This document shows, one piece after another, positions 25,059 through 34,011 of a stretch of 41,614 bases of DNA. This stretch comes from Gemmatimonadota bacterium (GTDB taxonomy: Bacteria > Gemmatimonadota > Gemmatimonadetes > Longimicrobiales > Gaopeijiaceae): contig VXQO01000070.1 of the NCBI GenBank assembly GCA_009838975.1, positions 1 to 41,614 on the forward strand, in the 5' to 3' direction. Both the position numbers and the translations under genes were made by a program. Positions within the stretch are counted from its first letter, which is position 1. Every line of letters begins with the position of its first letter. The notes beneath the pieces were generated by a model. The model saw nothing but the letters and a program-made list of their open reading frames with translations, did no database searches and was not told where the DNA came from.

Positions 25059-26588
25059 GTGACGAAGACTCGGTTCGCGTTCGTTTGGGCCCTCGTGCTG
25101 CTTGCCGGCATCCCCGCCCACGCCCAGGAGGCTGATTCCGCCGCGGATCCGGCCCGCTGGGAAACCAGCCACTCGATCGTGATCGAGGGCGAGACGGTCG
25201 AATACGACGCGGTCGTCGCGGGCACCACCCTGACCAGCGATAGCGGCGATCCTGCTGCCGAGCTCTGGTATACGGCCTACTTCCGCACCAACGGAGCTCC
25301 GTCGCGGCAGCGGCCGGTCGTGTTCTCCTACAACGGGGGACCGGGGTCGGCGTCCTTCTGGCTGCACATGGGGATCATGGGGCCGCGGCGGGTGGTGACG
25401 CCGGACGTGGGCCCGCAGGGAGCGCCCCCCTATCCGCTCGAGGACAACGCGTACACCATCCTCGACATCGCCGACATCGTGATGGTCGACCCGATCGGAA
25501 CCGGGTTCAGCCACCTCCTCGGCGATACGCCCGGTTCGGACTACTGGGGCATCGACGAGGACGCGCGCTCGCTCACCCAGTTCATCCGGCGCTTCCTGAG
25601 CGAGTACGACCGGTGGAACGCGCCCCGCTACCTCCTCGGCGAAAGCTACGGGACGACGCGCTCGGCCGTGCTGGCGAGCCACCTGCAAAGGGCCAACATC
25701 GACCTGAACGGCATCGTGCTGGTGTCGTCGGTGCTGCAGTTCAACACGATCCAGTTCGCACCGGGAGACGACCTGCCCTACATCGTCAACCTGCCGTCGT
25801 ACGCGATCACGGCGCGCTACCTGGACGCGCTGCCGGGCGAGAACCCGCCCGACCTGGAAGGCTTCATGGCCGAGGTGGAGGAATGGTCGCTCACCGAATA
25901 CGCCACCGCGTTGCTGGCGGGCGCGACGCTCGACCCGGACACCCGCGCCCGCGTGATCGATCAAATGCACCGCTACACCGGGCTCAGCCACGACTACATC
26001 GACAAGTCGGACCTGCGCGTCACCGCTCCGGCCTTCGAGGCGGAGCTGCTGCGCGACCAGGGGCGGATCGTCGGGCGTCTCGACGCACGCTTCACTGGCC
26101 CGGCGGGCGACCTGCTCGGGGGACGGCCCTCGCACGATCCGCAGTCCACCGCGATCAGTTCGGCGTACACCTCGGCCTTCAACAGCTATGTGCGCGACGA
26201 ACTCGGCTACGACGGTGACCGGGAGTACGTGCCCAGCGGCGGCACCCGCAACTGGAACTGGGGCCGGCAGGGCGGTGGCGGCGCCTTCGTCCGCGGCGGC
26301 GGCACGCCCAACGTCGCTCCGGATCTGGCCAACGCGATGAAGCGCAATCCGCGGCTCGAAGTCCTTCTCATCAACGGGATCTACGACTTGGCGACGCCCT
26401 ATTTCGCGGCCGTCTGGACCATGGATCGCATGGGTCTGCCGCCCGAGTTGCGCGACAACATCGAGCGGTCCGACTTCGCTGCCGGACACATGATGTACGT
26501 GGAGCAGTCGCTGCTGCCGCAGTGGAAGGAGACACTGGACCGCTTCATCCTCCGGACTTCGGGCCGGTCCGTTCCCGTTTCAGACTAG
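25059..26588 (+). CDS. S10 family serine carboxypeptidase, exported
   Basis: A 509-residue protein with a signal peptide (MTKTRFAFVWALVLLAGIPAHAQ). The S10 motifs are present: SYNGGPGSASFW (oxyanion region, 90-101), the nucleophile Ser196 in GESYGTT, Asp443 in NGIYDLATP and His477 in AGHMMY. Family enzymes remove C-terminal amino acids from peptides, often at low pH. The start is a GTG with GAGGAG about eight bases upstream. It probably works with the other exported peptidases of the window in protein breakdown. The EamA gene follows after 78 bases. Confidence 0.93.
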   Translation: MTKTRFAFVWALVLLAGIPAHAQEADSAADPARWETSHSIVIEGETVEYDAVVAGTTLTSDSGDPAAELWYTAYFRTNGAPSRQRPVVFSYNGGPGSASFWLHMGIMGPRRVVTPDVGPQGAPPYPLEDNAYTILDIADIVMVDPIGTGFSHLLGDTPGSDYWGIDEDARSLTQFIRRFLSEYDRWNAPRYLLGESYGTTRSAVLASHLQRANIDLNGIVLVSSVLQFNTIQFAPGDDLPYIVNLPSYAITARYLDALPGENPPDLEGFMAEVEEWSLTEYATALLAGATLDPDTRARVIDQMHRYTGLSHDYIDKSDLRVTAPAFEAELLRDQGRIVGRLDARFTGPAGDLLGGRPSHDPQSTAISSAYTSAFNSYVRDELGYDGDREYVPSGGTRNWNWGRQGGGGAFVRGGGTPNVAPDLANAMKRNPRLEVLLINGIYDLATPYFAAVWTMDRMGLPPELRDNIERSDFAAGHMMYVEQSLLPQWKETLDRFILRTSGRSVPVSD

Positions 26589-26666
26589 CCAGGCAATCGG
26601 AGCAGCCGACAGGGGTCGCGCGGCCCCCACGCTGGCGCACCCGCCGGAACGGACCCGACCACGCCC

Positions 26667-27542
26667 ATGTCGCTGACCGCGCTCGCCCTCGTGACCGCCG
26701 CCGGACTGATGCATGCCCTGTGGAACCTCGTCCTCAAGCGATCGTCCGCACGGCTCCTGGTCACGACGTGGGCGCTGCTCGCAGGCGCCGCCGTGTTCTC
26801 CCCGATGCTCGTGCGGGCATGGCCGCCGCCCCCGCAGGTATGGCCGTTTGCGTGCGCCAGCGCGCTGGTGCTGCTGGCCTACTACACCTGCCTGGCACGA
26901 GCCTACGAGCGCGGCGATTTCTCGCTGGTCTACCCGGTGGCGCGGGGCACCGCGCCCGCCATGCTGGCCCTGTGGGCGATCGTGTTCCTGGGGGAGCGCC
27001 CTTCGGCGCCCGGCTACATCGGGATCGCGGCGATTCTGGCGGGGTTGGTGGTGTTGGGCGCGGCGCCCCTCTGGACGGGGCGGCATCGGGGCCCCGACCT
27101 GCGGGCCACCCTGCGGACGCACGCACGCGGATCGGGCATCGCATTCCTCGTGGCCTTTCTCATCTCGGTGTACTCGGCCGTGGACGGCGCCGCGGTGAGA
27201 CACTGGACGCCCATCCCGTATCTGGTCCTGACCTTCGGAATCTCCGGCCTGGTCCTGATACCGCTTCTCGCGCTTCGTGAAGGGACGCGCGTGTTCCGCG
27301 TCGTGCGCACCCACACCGTCCCCATCGCGTTGATCGCCGTGATGATGCTGGGAGCCTATTCGCTGGTGCTGCGAGCCTTTCAGATCGCGCCGATCAGCTA
27401 TGCGGGGGCGGGCCGCGAGATCGGCATCGTATTCGGTGCGATGGCGGGCTGGCTGGTGCTGGGTGAGCGGTTCGGCGGCGTGCGCACGGCGGGAGCGGCC
27501 CTGGTGTTCGTCGGAATTCTCGTGCTGGCGGTGGCCGGATGA
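26667..27542 (+). CDS. EamA/DMT-superfamily transporter
   Basis: A 291-residue inner-membrane protein with about ten hydrophobic helices arranged as two repeated EamA halves. The first half has HALWNLVLKRS, the second the typical end SYAGAGREIGIVFGAMAGWLVLGERFGG. Members export amino acids, metabolites or drugs, and the substrate here is unknown. No clear ribosome site precedes the ATG. Its stop overlaps the start of the acetyltransferase gene (ATGA), so the two are coupled. Confidence 0.88.
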   Translation: MSLTALALVTAAGLMHALWNLVLKRSSARLLVTTWALLAGAAVFSPMLVRAWPPPPQVWPFACASALVLLAYYTCLARAYERGDFSLVYPVARGTAPAMLALWAIVFLGERPSAPGYIGIAAILAGLVVLGAAPLWTGRHRGPDLRATLRTHARGSGIAFLVAFLISVYSAVDGAAVRHWTPIPYLVLTFGISGLVLIPLLALREGTRVFRVVRTHTVPIALIAVMMLGAYSLVLRAFQIAPISYAGAGREIGIVFGAMAGWLVLGERFGGVRTAGAALVFVGILVLAVAG

Positions 27543-28144
27543 GCGCGCAGCGGAGGGGGGCGGGCGGGGTGCGTCCCGAAGGCGGAGCAGTGCCGGTGGA
27601 CCTCTCGTTCGCGCCCGTCGATTCGGCACGCCGGGCGGACTTCGAGCGCCTGTTCGAGGCGCGGGGAGGGCCCAGGTACTGCTGGTGCATGGCAATGCGC
27701 AGGGACGAGGCCGGCAGGATTCCGCGCACCAACGCCGAGCGCAAACGGGCCATCGTGTCGAAGATCCGGTGTGGGACGCCGGTGGGGATTCTTGCCTACC
27801 ACAACGGAGAGCCTGTCGCATGGTGCTCGGTCGCACCGCGGAAGACGCTTGCCGTGTACAGGGGACTGGATTGGCCGAAGGGCGATCCCTCGACCGTGTG
27901 GTCGATCAACTGCTTCTACGTCAAGCGGGCGCTTCGGAGAGGTGGCGTCATGTCCCGGCTGATCGACGAGGCGGTGGCCCACGCCCGCCGCAACGGGGCC
28001 ACGGTCGTCGAGGCGTATCCGGTCGCGCCCGATTCACCCAGCTACAGGTTCTGCGGCTTCGTGCCGACCTTCGCGGCGCACGGATTCGTGGAGGTCGGGC
28101 GCGCCGGGCTGAGGCGGCATGTGATGCGCCGCGATCCTGGTTAG
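27539..28144 (+). CDS. GNAT family N-acetyltransferase
   Basis: A 201-residue protein with a GNAT fold. The conserved cores are the strand GEPVAWCSVAPR, the acetyl-CoA-binding region VKRALRRGGVMSRLIDEAV (near residue 130) and the late strand YRFCGFVPTF. Cysteines near the front (YCWCMAM) are a feature of this subfamily. The acceptor is unknown. Coupling to the EamA exporter by a four-base overlap suggests the pair modifies and exports the same small molecule, possibly as a resistance or overflow module (inference). Confidence 0.85.
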   Translation: MSAQRRGAGGVRPEGGAVPVDLSFAPVDSARRADFERLFEARGGPRYCWCMAMRRDEAGRIPRTNAERKRAIVSKIRCGTPVGILAYHNGEPVAWCSVAPRKTLAVYRGLDWPKGDPSTVWSINCFYVKRALRRGGVMSRLIDEAVAHARRNGATVVEAYPVAPDSPSYRFCGFVPTFAAHGFVEVGRAGLRRHVMRRDPG

Positions 28145-28222
28145 CGTCAGCATGGGCCGCCAGGGGCGGGGCGCGTCCCGCACTCGTACGGCCGGCATCC
28201 CGCAGGCCAACCGGAGACAGCC

Positions 28223-29011
28223 ATGTACCGACGCATCGTTTGCCTGACCGAAGAGCCGACGGAGATCCTCTACCGCCTCGGAGAGGAGCGCCGAATCGTC
28301 GGGATTTCGGGGTTTACCGTGCGGCCGCCGCGGGCCCGCAGGGAGAAGCCGAAGGTGTCGGCGTTCACAAGCGCGAAGATCGATCGCATCCTCGCGCTGG
28401 AGCCGGATCTGGTCTTCGGGTTTTCGGACATCCAGGCGGACATCGCGGCCGACCTGATTCGGCAGGGGGTCGAGGTCCACATCTTCAACCACCGCTCCGT
28501 CGCCGAGATTCTGCGGACGGTAAAGGTGATCGCGGCGATGGTCGGGTGTCCGGAGAAGGGCGCGCGGCTGGCGGGCGAACTGGAGGAGGGGCTGGACCGG
28601 ATTCGTGCGAGCGCCGCCGAACTGCCACGCCGTCCGCGCGTGTACTTCGAGGAGTGGTACGACCCGCTGATCTCGGGGATCCGGTGGGTGTCGGAGTTGA
28701 TCGAGGTCGCGGGCGGGGACGACTGTTTTCCCGAATTGCGAGCGGGGTCGCTCGCCAGGGAGCGGATCATCGCCGATCCCGGGGAGGTGGTGCGTCGGGC
28801 GCCGGACGTGATCGTTGGATCGTGGTGCGGGCGCAAGTTCCGCCCCGAACGGCTGATGGCCCGTGAGGGCTGGTCCGGGGTCCCCGCCGTCGTGAATGGA
28901 CAGGTCCACGAAGTGAAATCCTCGCTGATCCTCCAGCCGGGACCCGCGGCGCTGACCGATGGGGTCGAGGCGCTTCATGGAATCATCAGCGAATGGGCGC
29001 GCGCGCGGTGA
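28223..29011 (+). CDS. BtuF-like (Peripla_BP_2) protein without signal peptide
   Basis: A 262-residue protein of the periplasmic binding protein fold used for cobalamin, haem and siderophores. Typical features are ILALEPDLVFGFSDIQAD and VRRAPDVIVGSWCG. It begins directly with the first strand (RRIVCLTEEPTEILYRLG) and has no signal peptide, and the ATG has GGAGA seven bases upstream, so a missed exported N-terminus is unlikely. No ABC permease or ATPase lies next to it. It is therefore probably cytoplasmic, and a role in binding a corrinoid or similar cofactor inside the cell is an inference. Confidence 0.85.
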   Translation: MYRRIVCLTEEPTEILYRLGEERRIVGISGFTVRPPRARREKPKVSAFTSAKIDRILALEPDLVFGFSDIQADIAADLIRQGVEVHIFNHRSVAEILRTVKVIAAMVGCPEKGARLAGELEEGLDRIRASAAELPRRPRVYFEEWYDPLISGIRWVSELIEVAGGDDCFPELRAGSLARERIIADPGEVVRRAPDVIVGSWCGRKFRPERLMAREGWSGVPAVVNGQVHEVKSSLILQPGPAALTDGVEALHGIISEWARAR

Positions 29012-29103
29012 AGCAGCTGCGTTCGCGCGGACATTGTTGGCGATACTCTGATTGCGCGACCCCATGATTCACGTGGGAGAAATGGACGGTCACGACGAAC
29101 ACC

Positions 29104-30909
29104 GTGCGCGAGAGAATGCCACAACAGACTTACGGATCCTTCGAAGAGTGGAGACGACAGGAACGGGACAGGCGACTGCGGGCGGCGACTGAGCGCGCGC
29201 CGGTGGTGGGAGGCGCGGCAGGCGGGCGGCTGCGCGTCGAGGCGGAGTTTGCGGCCAACGCGGCCCTGTCCGCCGTTCAGGAATGCCGTACCATCGCAGT
29301 GGACTGGTTGCAGCAGGTCCTGGGACGCAGGTTGCCCCGCAGGGCGTGGCGCCACCGTCCGTTTTCGGTGCGGACCGACCACGTCGCCATCCGTGCCGTG
29401 CGGCTCCGCGACAGGATGCGCGACCACTGGGCCGTTCAGGTTGCCCGTGCCCCGGGGCCTGATCGGGAAGTGGTGACCGAGGTGGTGATCGGGCGTACCG
29501 GCGTGGATGCTCCATCGGTCGGCGTGACCGTGCACGACCGTTCCGTGGTGCCGTTGGAGTCCGTGGACGACTACCCGGCCGAAATGTTGGCGTCGATGGC
29601 GGAGGTGGTGCCCCTCGTGCAGGGAGGCAGGCGGCTCGCCCACGCGCCCATCTTGGTCGATTCGGACGTCGCGATGAACACCTTCCTGAAGATGCTGGTG
29701 GATCCGGTCCGTGAAATGCCTTTCGCCGTCATTTCGGTCCCCCCCGACGACGATGATCGCGAAGCTGGGCAGCTCCTCTGGACGTCGCTCGCCCGCTCAC
29801 TCACCGGACTGGCGCTCACCTGGGTGCTGCCTTCCGGGATGACCTTCCGTCTGAGCGACACGGTGGGCAAGCCGCTGTCGGTGTTCCTGGGAGCCTGGCG
29901 GTTCTACCGCCCCGGGTTCCGGCCCGGCGCGAACCGTTCGGACCACCCGCTGATCCTGGGAAACCGCCTCGGGGACGAGCGTGCCGTGGCCGAGGCCTCC
30001 CGGGTCTTCCTGCGGATGGCGGTGGAGGAACGGATGCGGACCTCCTCCAGTGAAGAGGGTGAGCCGGACTACGCCGCCCTCGTGACCGAGTCCGCGAACG
30101 TAACGAGTGGCCCCGCGCGGCTGGTCTCATTCCTGCGCAGCTCCATCCTGGACATCGCTGCCCCGCGATCACAGGTGAGCTACCCGGGCTCGAAGTCGCA
30201 CGCGGACTCCCCGAACCCCGCGGTCGTCCGCGAGCCGCCGCCGGCTTCCCCGGCTGCCCGGGCGGGGATGCCGAGCGCACGCGAAGCCGCCGCGAGGGAG
30301 ACACCGGCGCTCCGCCGCAAGCTCCGGGCGGCCAGAGAGACCGCGCGGGTTCGCACGAACCGCTACGAGCACGCAAGGAAGCGGGCCGAGCGGGCCGAGC
30401 GCGAGCGGGACGACGCGCTGCGACGCGCAGAGCAGCTGGCCGGACTGGTGCGTGCCATGGGAGGCAATCCCGACGCGGCCATTCCGTTCCCGACCGCCTG
30501 GGACGAGTTCGCGGCCTGGTGCGACGAGCACCTCGCGGGGCGTCTCGCCCTCACCGGCTCCGCCAGGCACGAGCTCAACGGTGCCGAATTCGCGGACGTG
30601 GGTGTCGCCGCGCGCTGTCTCCGATGGCTCGCGGGCGAATACCGCGATGGACGGCTGCAGGGCGGGAACCCCCGGCTCCACGGCCGCATCGACGACGGCG
30701 AGACCGGCGTCTACAACGTACCCTGCGGCGGCGACGCCTTCGAGTGCTCCTGGGACGGACGGACGCACAGCGTCGATTGGCACATCAAGCGGGGCGCCAA
30801 CACGCGCGATCCACGCCGCTGTCTGCGCATCTACTACTTCTGGGACGAGCAGACGCGACAGGTGGTGGTCGCTTCGATGCCCGCGCACCGAAAGAGCTCG
30901 TTCTCGTAG
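29104..30909 (+). CDS. Large coiled-coil protein of unknown function
   Basis: I do not recognise this 601-residue protein. The N-terminal part (about 40-330) is a soluble alpha/beta region with LLWTSLARSLTGLALTWVLP (224-243) and TVGKPLSVFLGAWRFYRPGF (253-272). A low-complexity linker (about 355-395) leads to a highly charged coiled coil (about 398-450). The C-terminal domain (535-601) holds GGDAFECSWDG, HSVDWHIKRGANTRDPRRCL and IYYFWDEQTRQVVVASMPAH, which looks like a small compact domain with conserved Arg and His. No signal or membrane segment is seen. The start is unsure: GTG 29104 or ATG 29116. It is a stand-alone gene converging with the S9 peptidase gene after 20 bases. A self-contained defence or toxin-like role is possible but not shown. 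Confidence 0.75.
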   Translation: MRERMPQQTYGSFEEWRRQERDRRLRAATERAPVVGGAAGGRLRVEAEFAANAALSAVQECRTIAVDWLQQVLGRRLPRRAWRHRPFSVRTDHVAIRAVRLRDRMRDHWAVQVARAPGPDREVVTEVVIGRTGVDAPSVGVTVHDRSVVPLESVDDYPAEMLASMAEVVPLVQGGRRLAHAPILVDSDVAMNTFLKMLVDPVREMPFAVISVPPDDDDREAGQLLWTSLARSLTGLALTWVLPSGMTFRLSDTVGKPLSVFLGAWRFYRPGFRPGANRSDHPLILGNRLGDERAVAEASRVFLRMAVEERMRTSSSEEGEPDYAALVTESANVTSGPARLVSFLRSSILDIAAPRSQVSYPGSKSHADSPNPAVVREPPPASPAARAGMPSAREAAARETPALRRKLRAARETARVRTNRYEHARKRAERAERERDDALRRAEQLAGLVRAMGGNPDAAIPFPTAWDEFAAWCDEHLAGRLALTGSARHELNGAEFADVGVAARCLRWLAGEYRDGRLQGGNPRLHGRIDDGETGVYNVPCGGDAFECSWDGRTHSVDWHIKRGANTRDPRRCLRIYYFWDEQTRQVVVASMPAHRKSSFS

Positions 30910-30929
30910 TCGATACCCCCGGGGGGATA

Positions 30930-33749
30930 TTACCTCTTGACGCCTCCTGCCACCCGCTTCTTCTCGTCCTCCAGCGCCCCCAGCGCGACCCCGTCCGTGA
31001 TCCAGGCCGGAGCCGGCTCGCCCTTCAGGTAGTGCCCGAACCACTCGAGGATCCGCCGGTGGTAGTCCCGTTGGTTCGCCTCCTGACGGAAGCCGTGATC
31101 CTCGCCCTCGTAGACGAGCAGGACCATCTGCTTCTCCGCGCGGCGCGCGAAGTTGAAGAACTCGGTCCCCTGGTCCCAGTCCACGACCCCGTCGTCGTCA
31201 CCGAAGGCCATCAGCAGCGGTGTCTCCATGTTGTGCACCTCGTGGATGGGCGAGTTCCTCCGGTGCGCCTCCGGATCCTCCCAGAACGGCACCTCCATCC
31301 GCGCCTGGCCGGTCTCCCAGTGGCTCACCTCCGCGATCCCCGGGTTCCAGTGCAGCTGGCCCATGAAGCTCACGAAATCGGTTAGCGGCGCGCCCGCCAC
31401 CGACGCCGCGAAGATGTCCGTCCGCGTGGGCAGGAACGTAGCCTGGTAGCCGCCCCACGAATGCCCGATCAGCCCGACCGCATCCGGGTTCGTGACGCCC
31501 ATCTCGACGGCCTTCGCAACGGCCGCGCGCACCGATTCCAGCGCGCTTACCCCCGGGTCCCGCGCCCGGTACACGATGTCGGGCAGCAACACCGCGTACC
31601 CGTACTGCGTCCAGGCCGTGTAGTTGTAGTAGTCCCGCTCACTGGGAACGCGGAAGAAGTGCATTTGGGGGGACAGCATCTCGTAGGTGTACACGATCGT
31701 GGGGACCGCGCGTCCCTCCTCGTGGTTCGCGGGACGAAGGAGTACGAACTGGAGGTCGCGGCCCGATTCGCTTACGAAGTCGACCAGCTCCGCCCGGCCC
31801 CACGCCACCTCGTCGATGAAGGGGTTGATCCCTGTCACCTGGACGGGTTGCGCGAGGTCCGGGCCGGCCACGAAGTAGTCCGGCGGGTCGTCGAAGCGCT
31901 CGGCGCCGTAGAGCAACACATCGGCGCTGTCGGCGCGGACCAGGCCACCCACGAATGCGTCCTCGAGAATCAGGGTCTCGGCCAGCTCCCAGCCGTCGGC
32001 GAACCGGGCGTAGCCGCGTTGCTCCGTCTTCTCGTTGTAGAGGGTCAGGTACGGGCGCGAGTCGCGATCGAGACCGGGTTCGTCGCCATCGTCGCCGAGG
32101 CTGACTATCCGGTGAGTGACGCCTGCTTCCGCGCCACGGGTAAGCCGCGAGCCGCCCGAGCCGTCGGGCGCGACCCGCCAGATGTCGTGCTTGTCGTACA
32201 GGAGCACCGCGTCGTCGCCCCGCAGCCAGCGCGGGGCGCCGAAGCCGTGCGGCGGCGTCACGTCGGTGGGAGTGTCGTACTCGGTATTGGCGAACTCGGC
32301 ATCCAACCCTGACGTAACGTCATGCTCCGCGCCGGTGCGCAGGTCCAGGGTGTGATACGCCGCACCGTCCCACCGGAGCATCCAGTTGCCCCCTTCGCTC
32401 GGCCACGCGTATCGCACCCGTGTCATGACCCTCTCGCGCTCGCCGCTCTTCGTGTCGATCGCCCAGACGTCGCGGTAGGGGCGGCCGAACATCGCGCCCC
32501 AGGGGTACGGCTCGTCGGTCTCCTCCAGGGCGGTCTCCCAGCCGTGAAGCAGACGCGTGCTCGCCATGAGGTCCGTGCCGAGCGGCACCACGCGCCCCTC
32601 GTCCAGGTGCCAGACGGCCAGCAGGGTCCGGGCGGCGTCGCGCCCCTCGGCGACCTTCTGCTCCGGGAAGAGGCGGACGTCGCTGGTGTGCCATATCTGC
32701 AGGGTGGGGAGGTCGGGTTCCTCTTCGGCACCGTCGTCCGACTCGGCCGCGTCAGCGTCGGATACCGCGCCCGCACCCGTATCGACGCCCTCCTCCTCCT
32801 CCGCCTCGTCCTCCTCTGCTTCGACCGGTCTCAGGCCAATCGAGATCATGGTCCCGTCGTCGGACCAGGCCGGGGCGCGGTGGCGGACGACTTCAAGCGA
32901 ATCGGGGATCCCCGCGGCGTTCGCGTCGAGGGTAGTGGTTTCCACCCGCCGGTCCAGGTCGCGCCAGGCGAGTACGTCGTACGCGATACCGTCGGCCGAC
33001 GCGTCCTGTCGTGAGCGGAGCGCCGCGAGGTCGGAGGAGTCGTCGCGCCAGGCAAGGCTCCGGTAGGCGCTTCCGGATGCGTCGGCAGAGCGGAGAGTGC
33101 CGGTGGCGGCGTCGTGGATCTGCACGCCGTTGCCCAGGTCGGTGCCGGTCGCGATGGCCAGCGCGAGGAGCGATGCGACGGGGCTCCACGCCATCTCGCC
33201 CACGTTGCCGAAGACGGTCTGAGCGCCTGTGTCCAGCTCCACGACCCGGACATCGGCGCCCTTCCCGGCCGGCTCGTCGGGTGCGTAGCCACGGAGCGCG
33301 AGGAAGCGCCCGGTGGCGTCGAAGGCTCGCTGGGCGACGGCGTCGAACTCGCGGGTATTGCCGTTGCCGAGGTCCATGACAGTGGCCTTGTCGCGGACGG
33401 GCTGGTCCTCCGCTTCGAGCCGCTCGCGTTCGTCGGGCGGGAGGTCGACGGTCCACGCCAGCCACCGGCCGTCAGGAGAGAAGGTCGGCGCCGATCCCCA
33501 AGGGAAGACGCGCGTCGAGTCCTCATCGAGCTTGCGGACCCGCAGCTCCGAGTTCTCGTCGACCCGCTCGACGACGTACGCGATCCAGTCGCCGAAGGGG
33601 GACACCTCCAAACCTCGCACGTCCTCCCAGCGACCGTAGTCGTCGGGCGTAACGAGGGGACGGGTTTGGGGTGAGGCGGAGGAGGGGAGGGCGACAGTGT
33701 CGAAAGCGGCGAGAGCAAGGAAAGCGGCGATGAGGTTCCGAGCGGTCAT
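30930..33749 (-). CDS. S9 family peptidase (prolyl oligopeptidase/acylaminoacyl type), exported
   Basis: A 939-residue enzyme from the ATG at 33749, chosen because AAGGAG lies five bases upstream and a signal peptide (NLIAAFLALAAFDTVALPSSA) follows at once. A long propeller domain precedes the C-terminal alpha/beta-hydrolase. Ser764 in GHSWGGYQ is the nucleophile, with the aspartate in FGDDDGVVDW and histidine in GEDHGF completing the triad. An acidic insert (about residues 300-350) interrupts the propeller. Family enzymes cleave short peptides, often after proline or from acylated ends. It converges with the coiled-coil gene and diverges from the toxin-antitoxin operon. Confidence 0.92.
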   Translation of the reverse strand: MTARNLIAAFLALAAFDTVALPSSASPQTRPLVTPDDYGRWEDVRGLEVSPFGDWIAYVVERVDENSELRVRKLDEDSTRVFPWGSAPTFSPDGRWLAWTVDLPPDERERLEAEDQPVRDKATVMDLGNGNTREFDAVAQRAFDATGRFLALRGYAPDEPAGKGADVRVVELDTGAQTVFGNVGEMAWSPVASLLALAIATGTDLGNGVQIHDAATGTLRSADASGSAYRSLAWRDDSSDLAALRSRQDASADGIAYDVLAWRDLDRRVETTTLDANAAGIPDSLEVVRHRAPAWSDDGTMISIGLRPVEAEEDEAEEEEGVDTGAGAVSDADAAESDDGAEEEPDLPTLQIWHTSDVRLFPEQKVAEGRDAARTLLAVWHLDEGRVVPLGTDLMASTRLLHGWETALEETDEPYPWGAMFGRPYRDVWAIDTKSGERERVMTRVRYAWPSEGGNWMLRWDGAAYHTLDLRTGAEHDVTSGLDAEFANTEYDTPTDVTPPHGFGAPRWLRGDDAVLLYDKHDIWRVAPDGSGGSRLTRGAEAGVTHRIVSLGDDGDEPGLDRDSRPYLTLYNEKTEQRGYARFADGWELAETLILEDAFVGGLVRADSADVLLYGAERFDDPPDYFVAGPDLAQPVQVTGINPFIDEVAWGRAELVDFVSESGRDLQFVLLRPANHEEGRAVPTIVYTYEMLSPQMHFFRVPSERDYYNYTAWTQYGYAVLLPDIVYRARDPGVSALESVRAAVAKAVEMGVTNPDAVGLIGHSWGGYQATFLPTRTDIFAASVAGAPLTDFVSFMGQLHWNPGIAEVSHWETGQARMEVPFWEDPEAHRRNSPIHEVHNMETPLLMAFGDDDGVVDWDQGTEFFNFARRAEKQMVLLVYEGEDHGFRQEANQRDYHRRILEWFGHYLKGEPAPAWITDGVALGALEDEKKRVAGGVKR

Positions 33750-33978
33750 TGGGGCTCCTTGTGCGCGGTCGTCCTGATGCCTGCCCCTGTAGGCTACAGC
33801 GATCGGCGGTGGCGTGGTGGATGTCACGCGCTTCGCCAGTGAACATCGACTGCTTCCGGCGGTGTCGGCTCAGCGCCAGAAACCTGATGCTCTGGCTTCC
33901 GCGGGGGCCACTACAGGGGTCCGCAGGACACGGAACCGACGTGGTGTTCATTCTGGCGGGCCGGGGCGCCTCCGTTAC

Positions 33979-34011
33979 GTTCATATGGACACATAAGAGG
34001 TTCATATGAAC
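33979..34011. promoter_or_regulatory. Double palindromic operator over the antitoxin start codon
   Basis: GTTCATATGGAC (33979-33990) and the perfect palindrome GTTCATATGAAC (34000-34011) lie 21 bases apart, centre to centre, about two helical turns. The ATG of the antitoxin gene at 34006 is inside the second copy. Such paired palindromes at a toxin-antitoxin start are typical of autoregulation by the antitoxin. The site is also AT-rich against a GC-rich background. Confidence 0.6.

Noticed and set aside
30911-30930. CCCCCGGGGG palindrome between the convergent coiled-coil and S9 genes
   Set aside because: The arms have no loop, so a hairpin cannot form well, and there is no T tract. It is probably a chance GC run.
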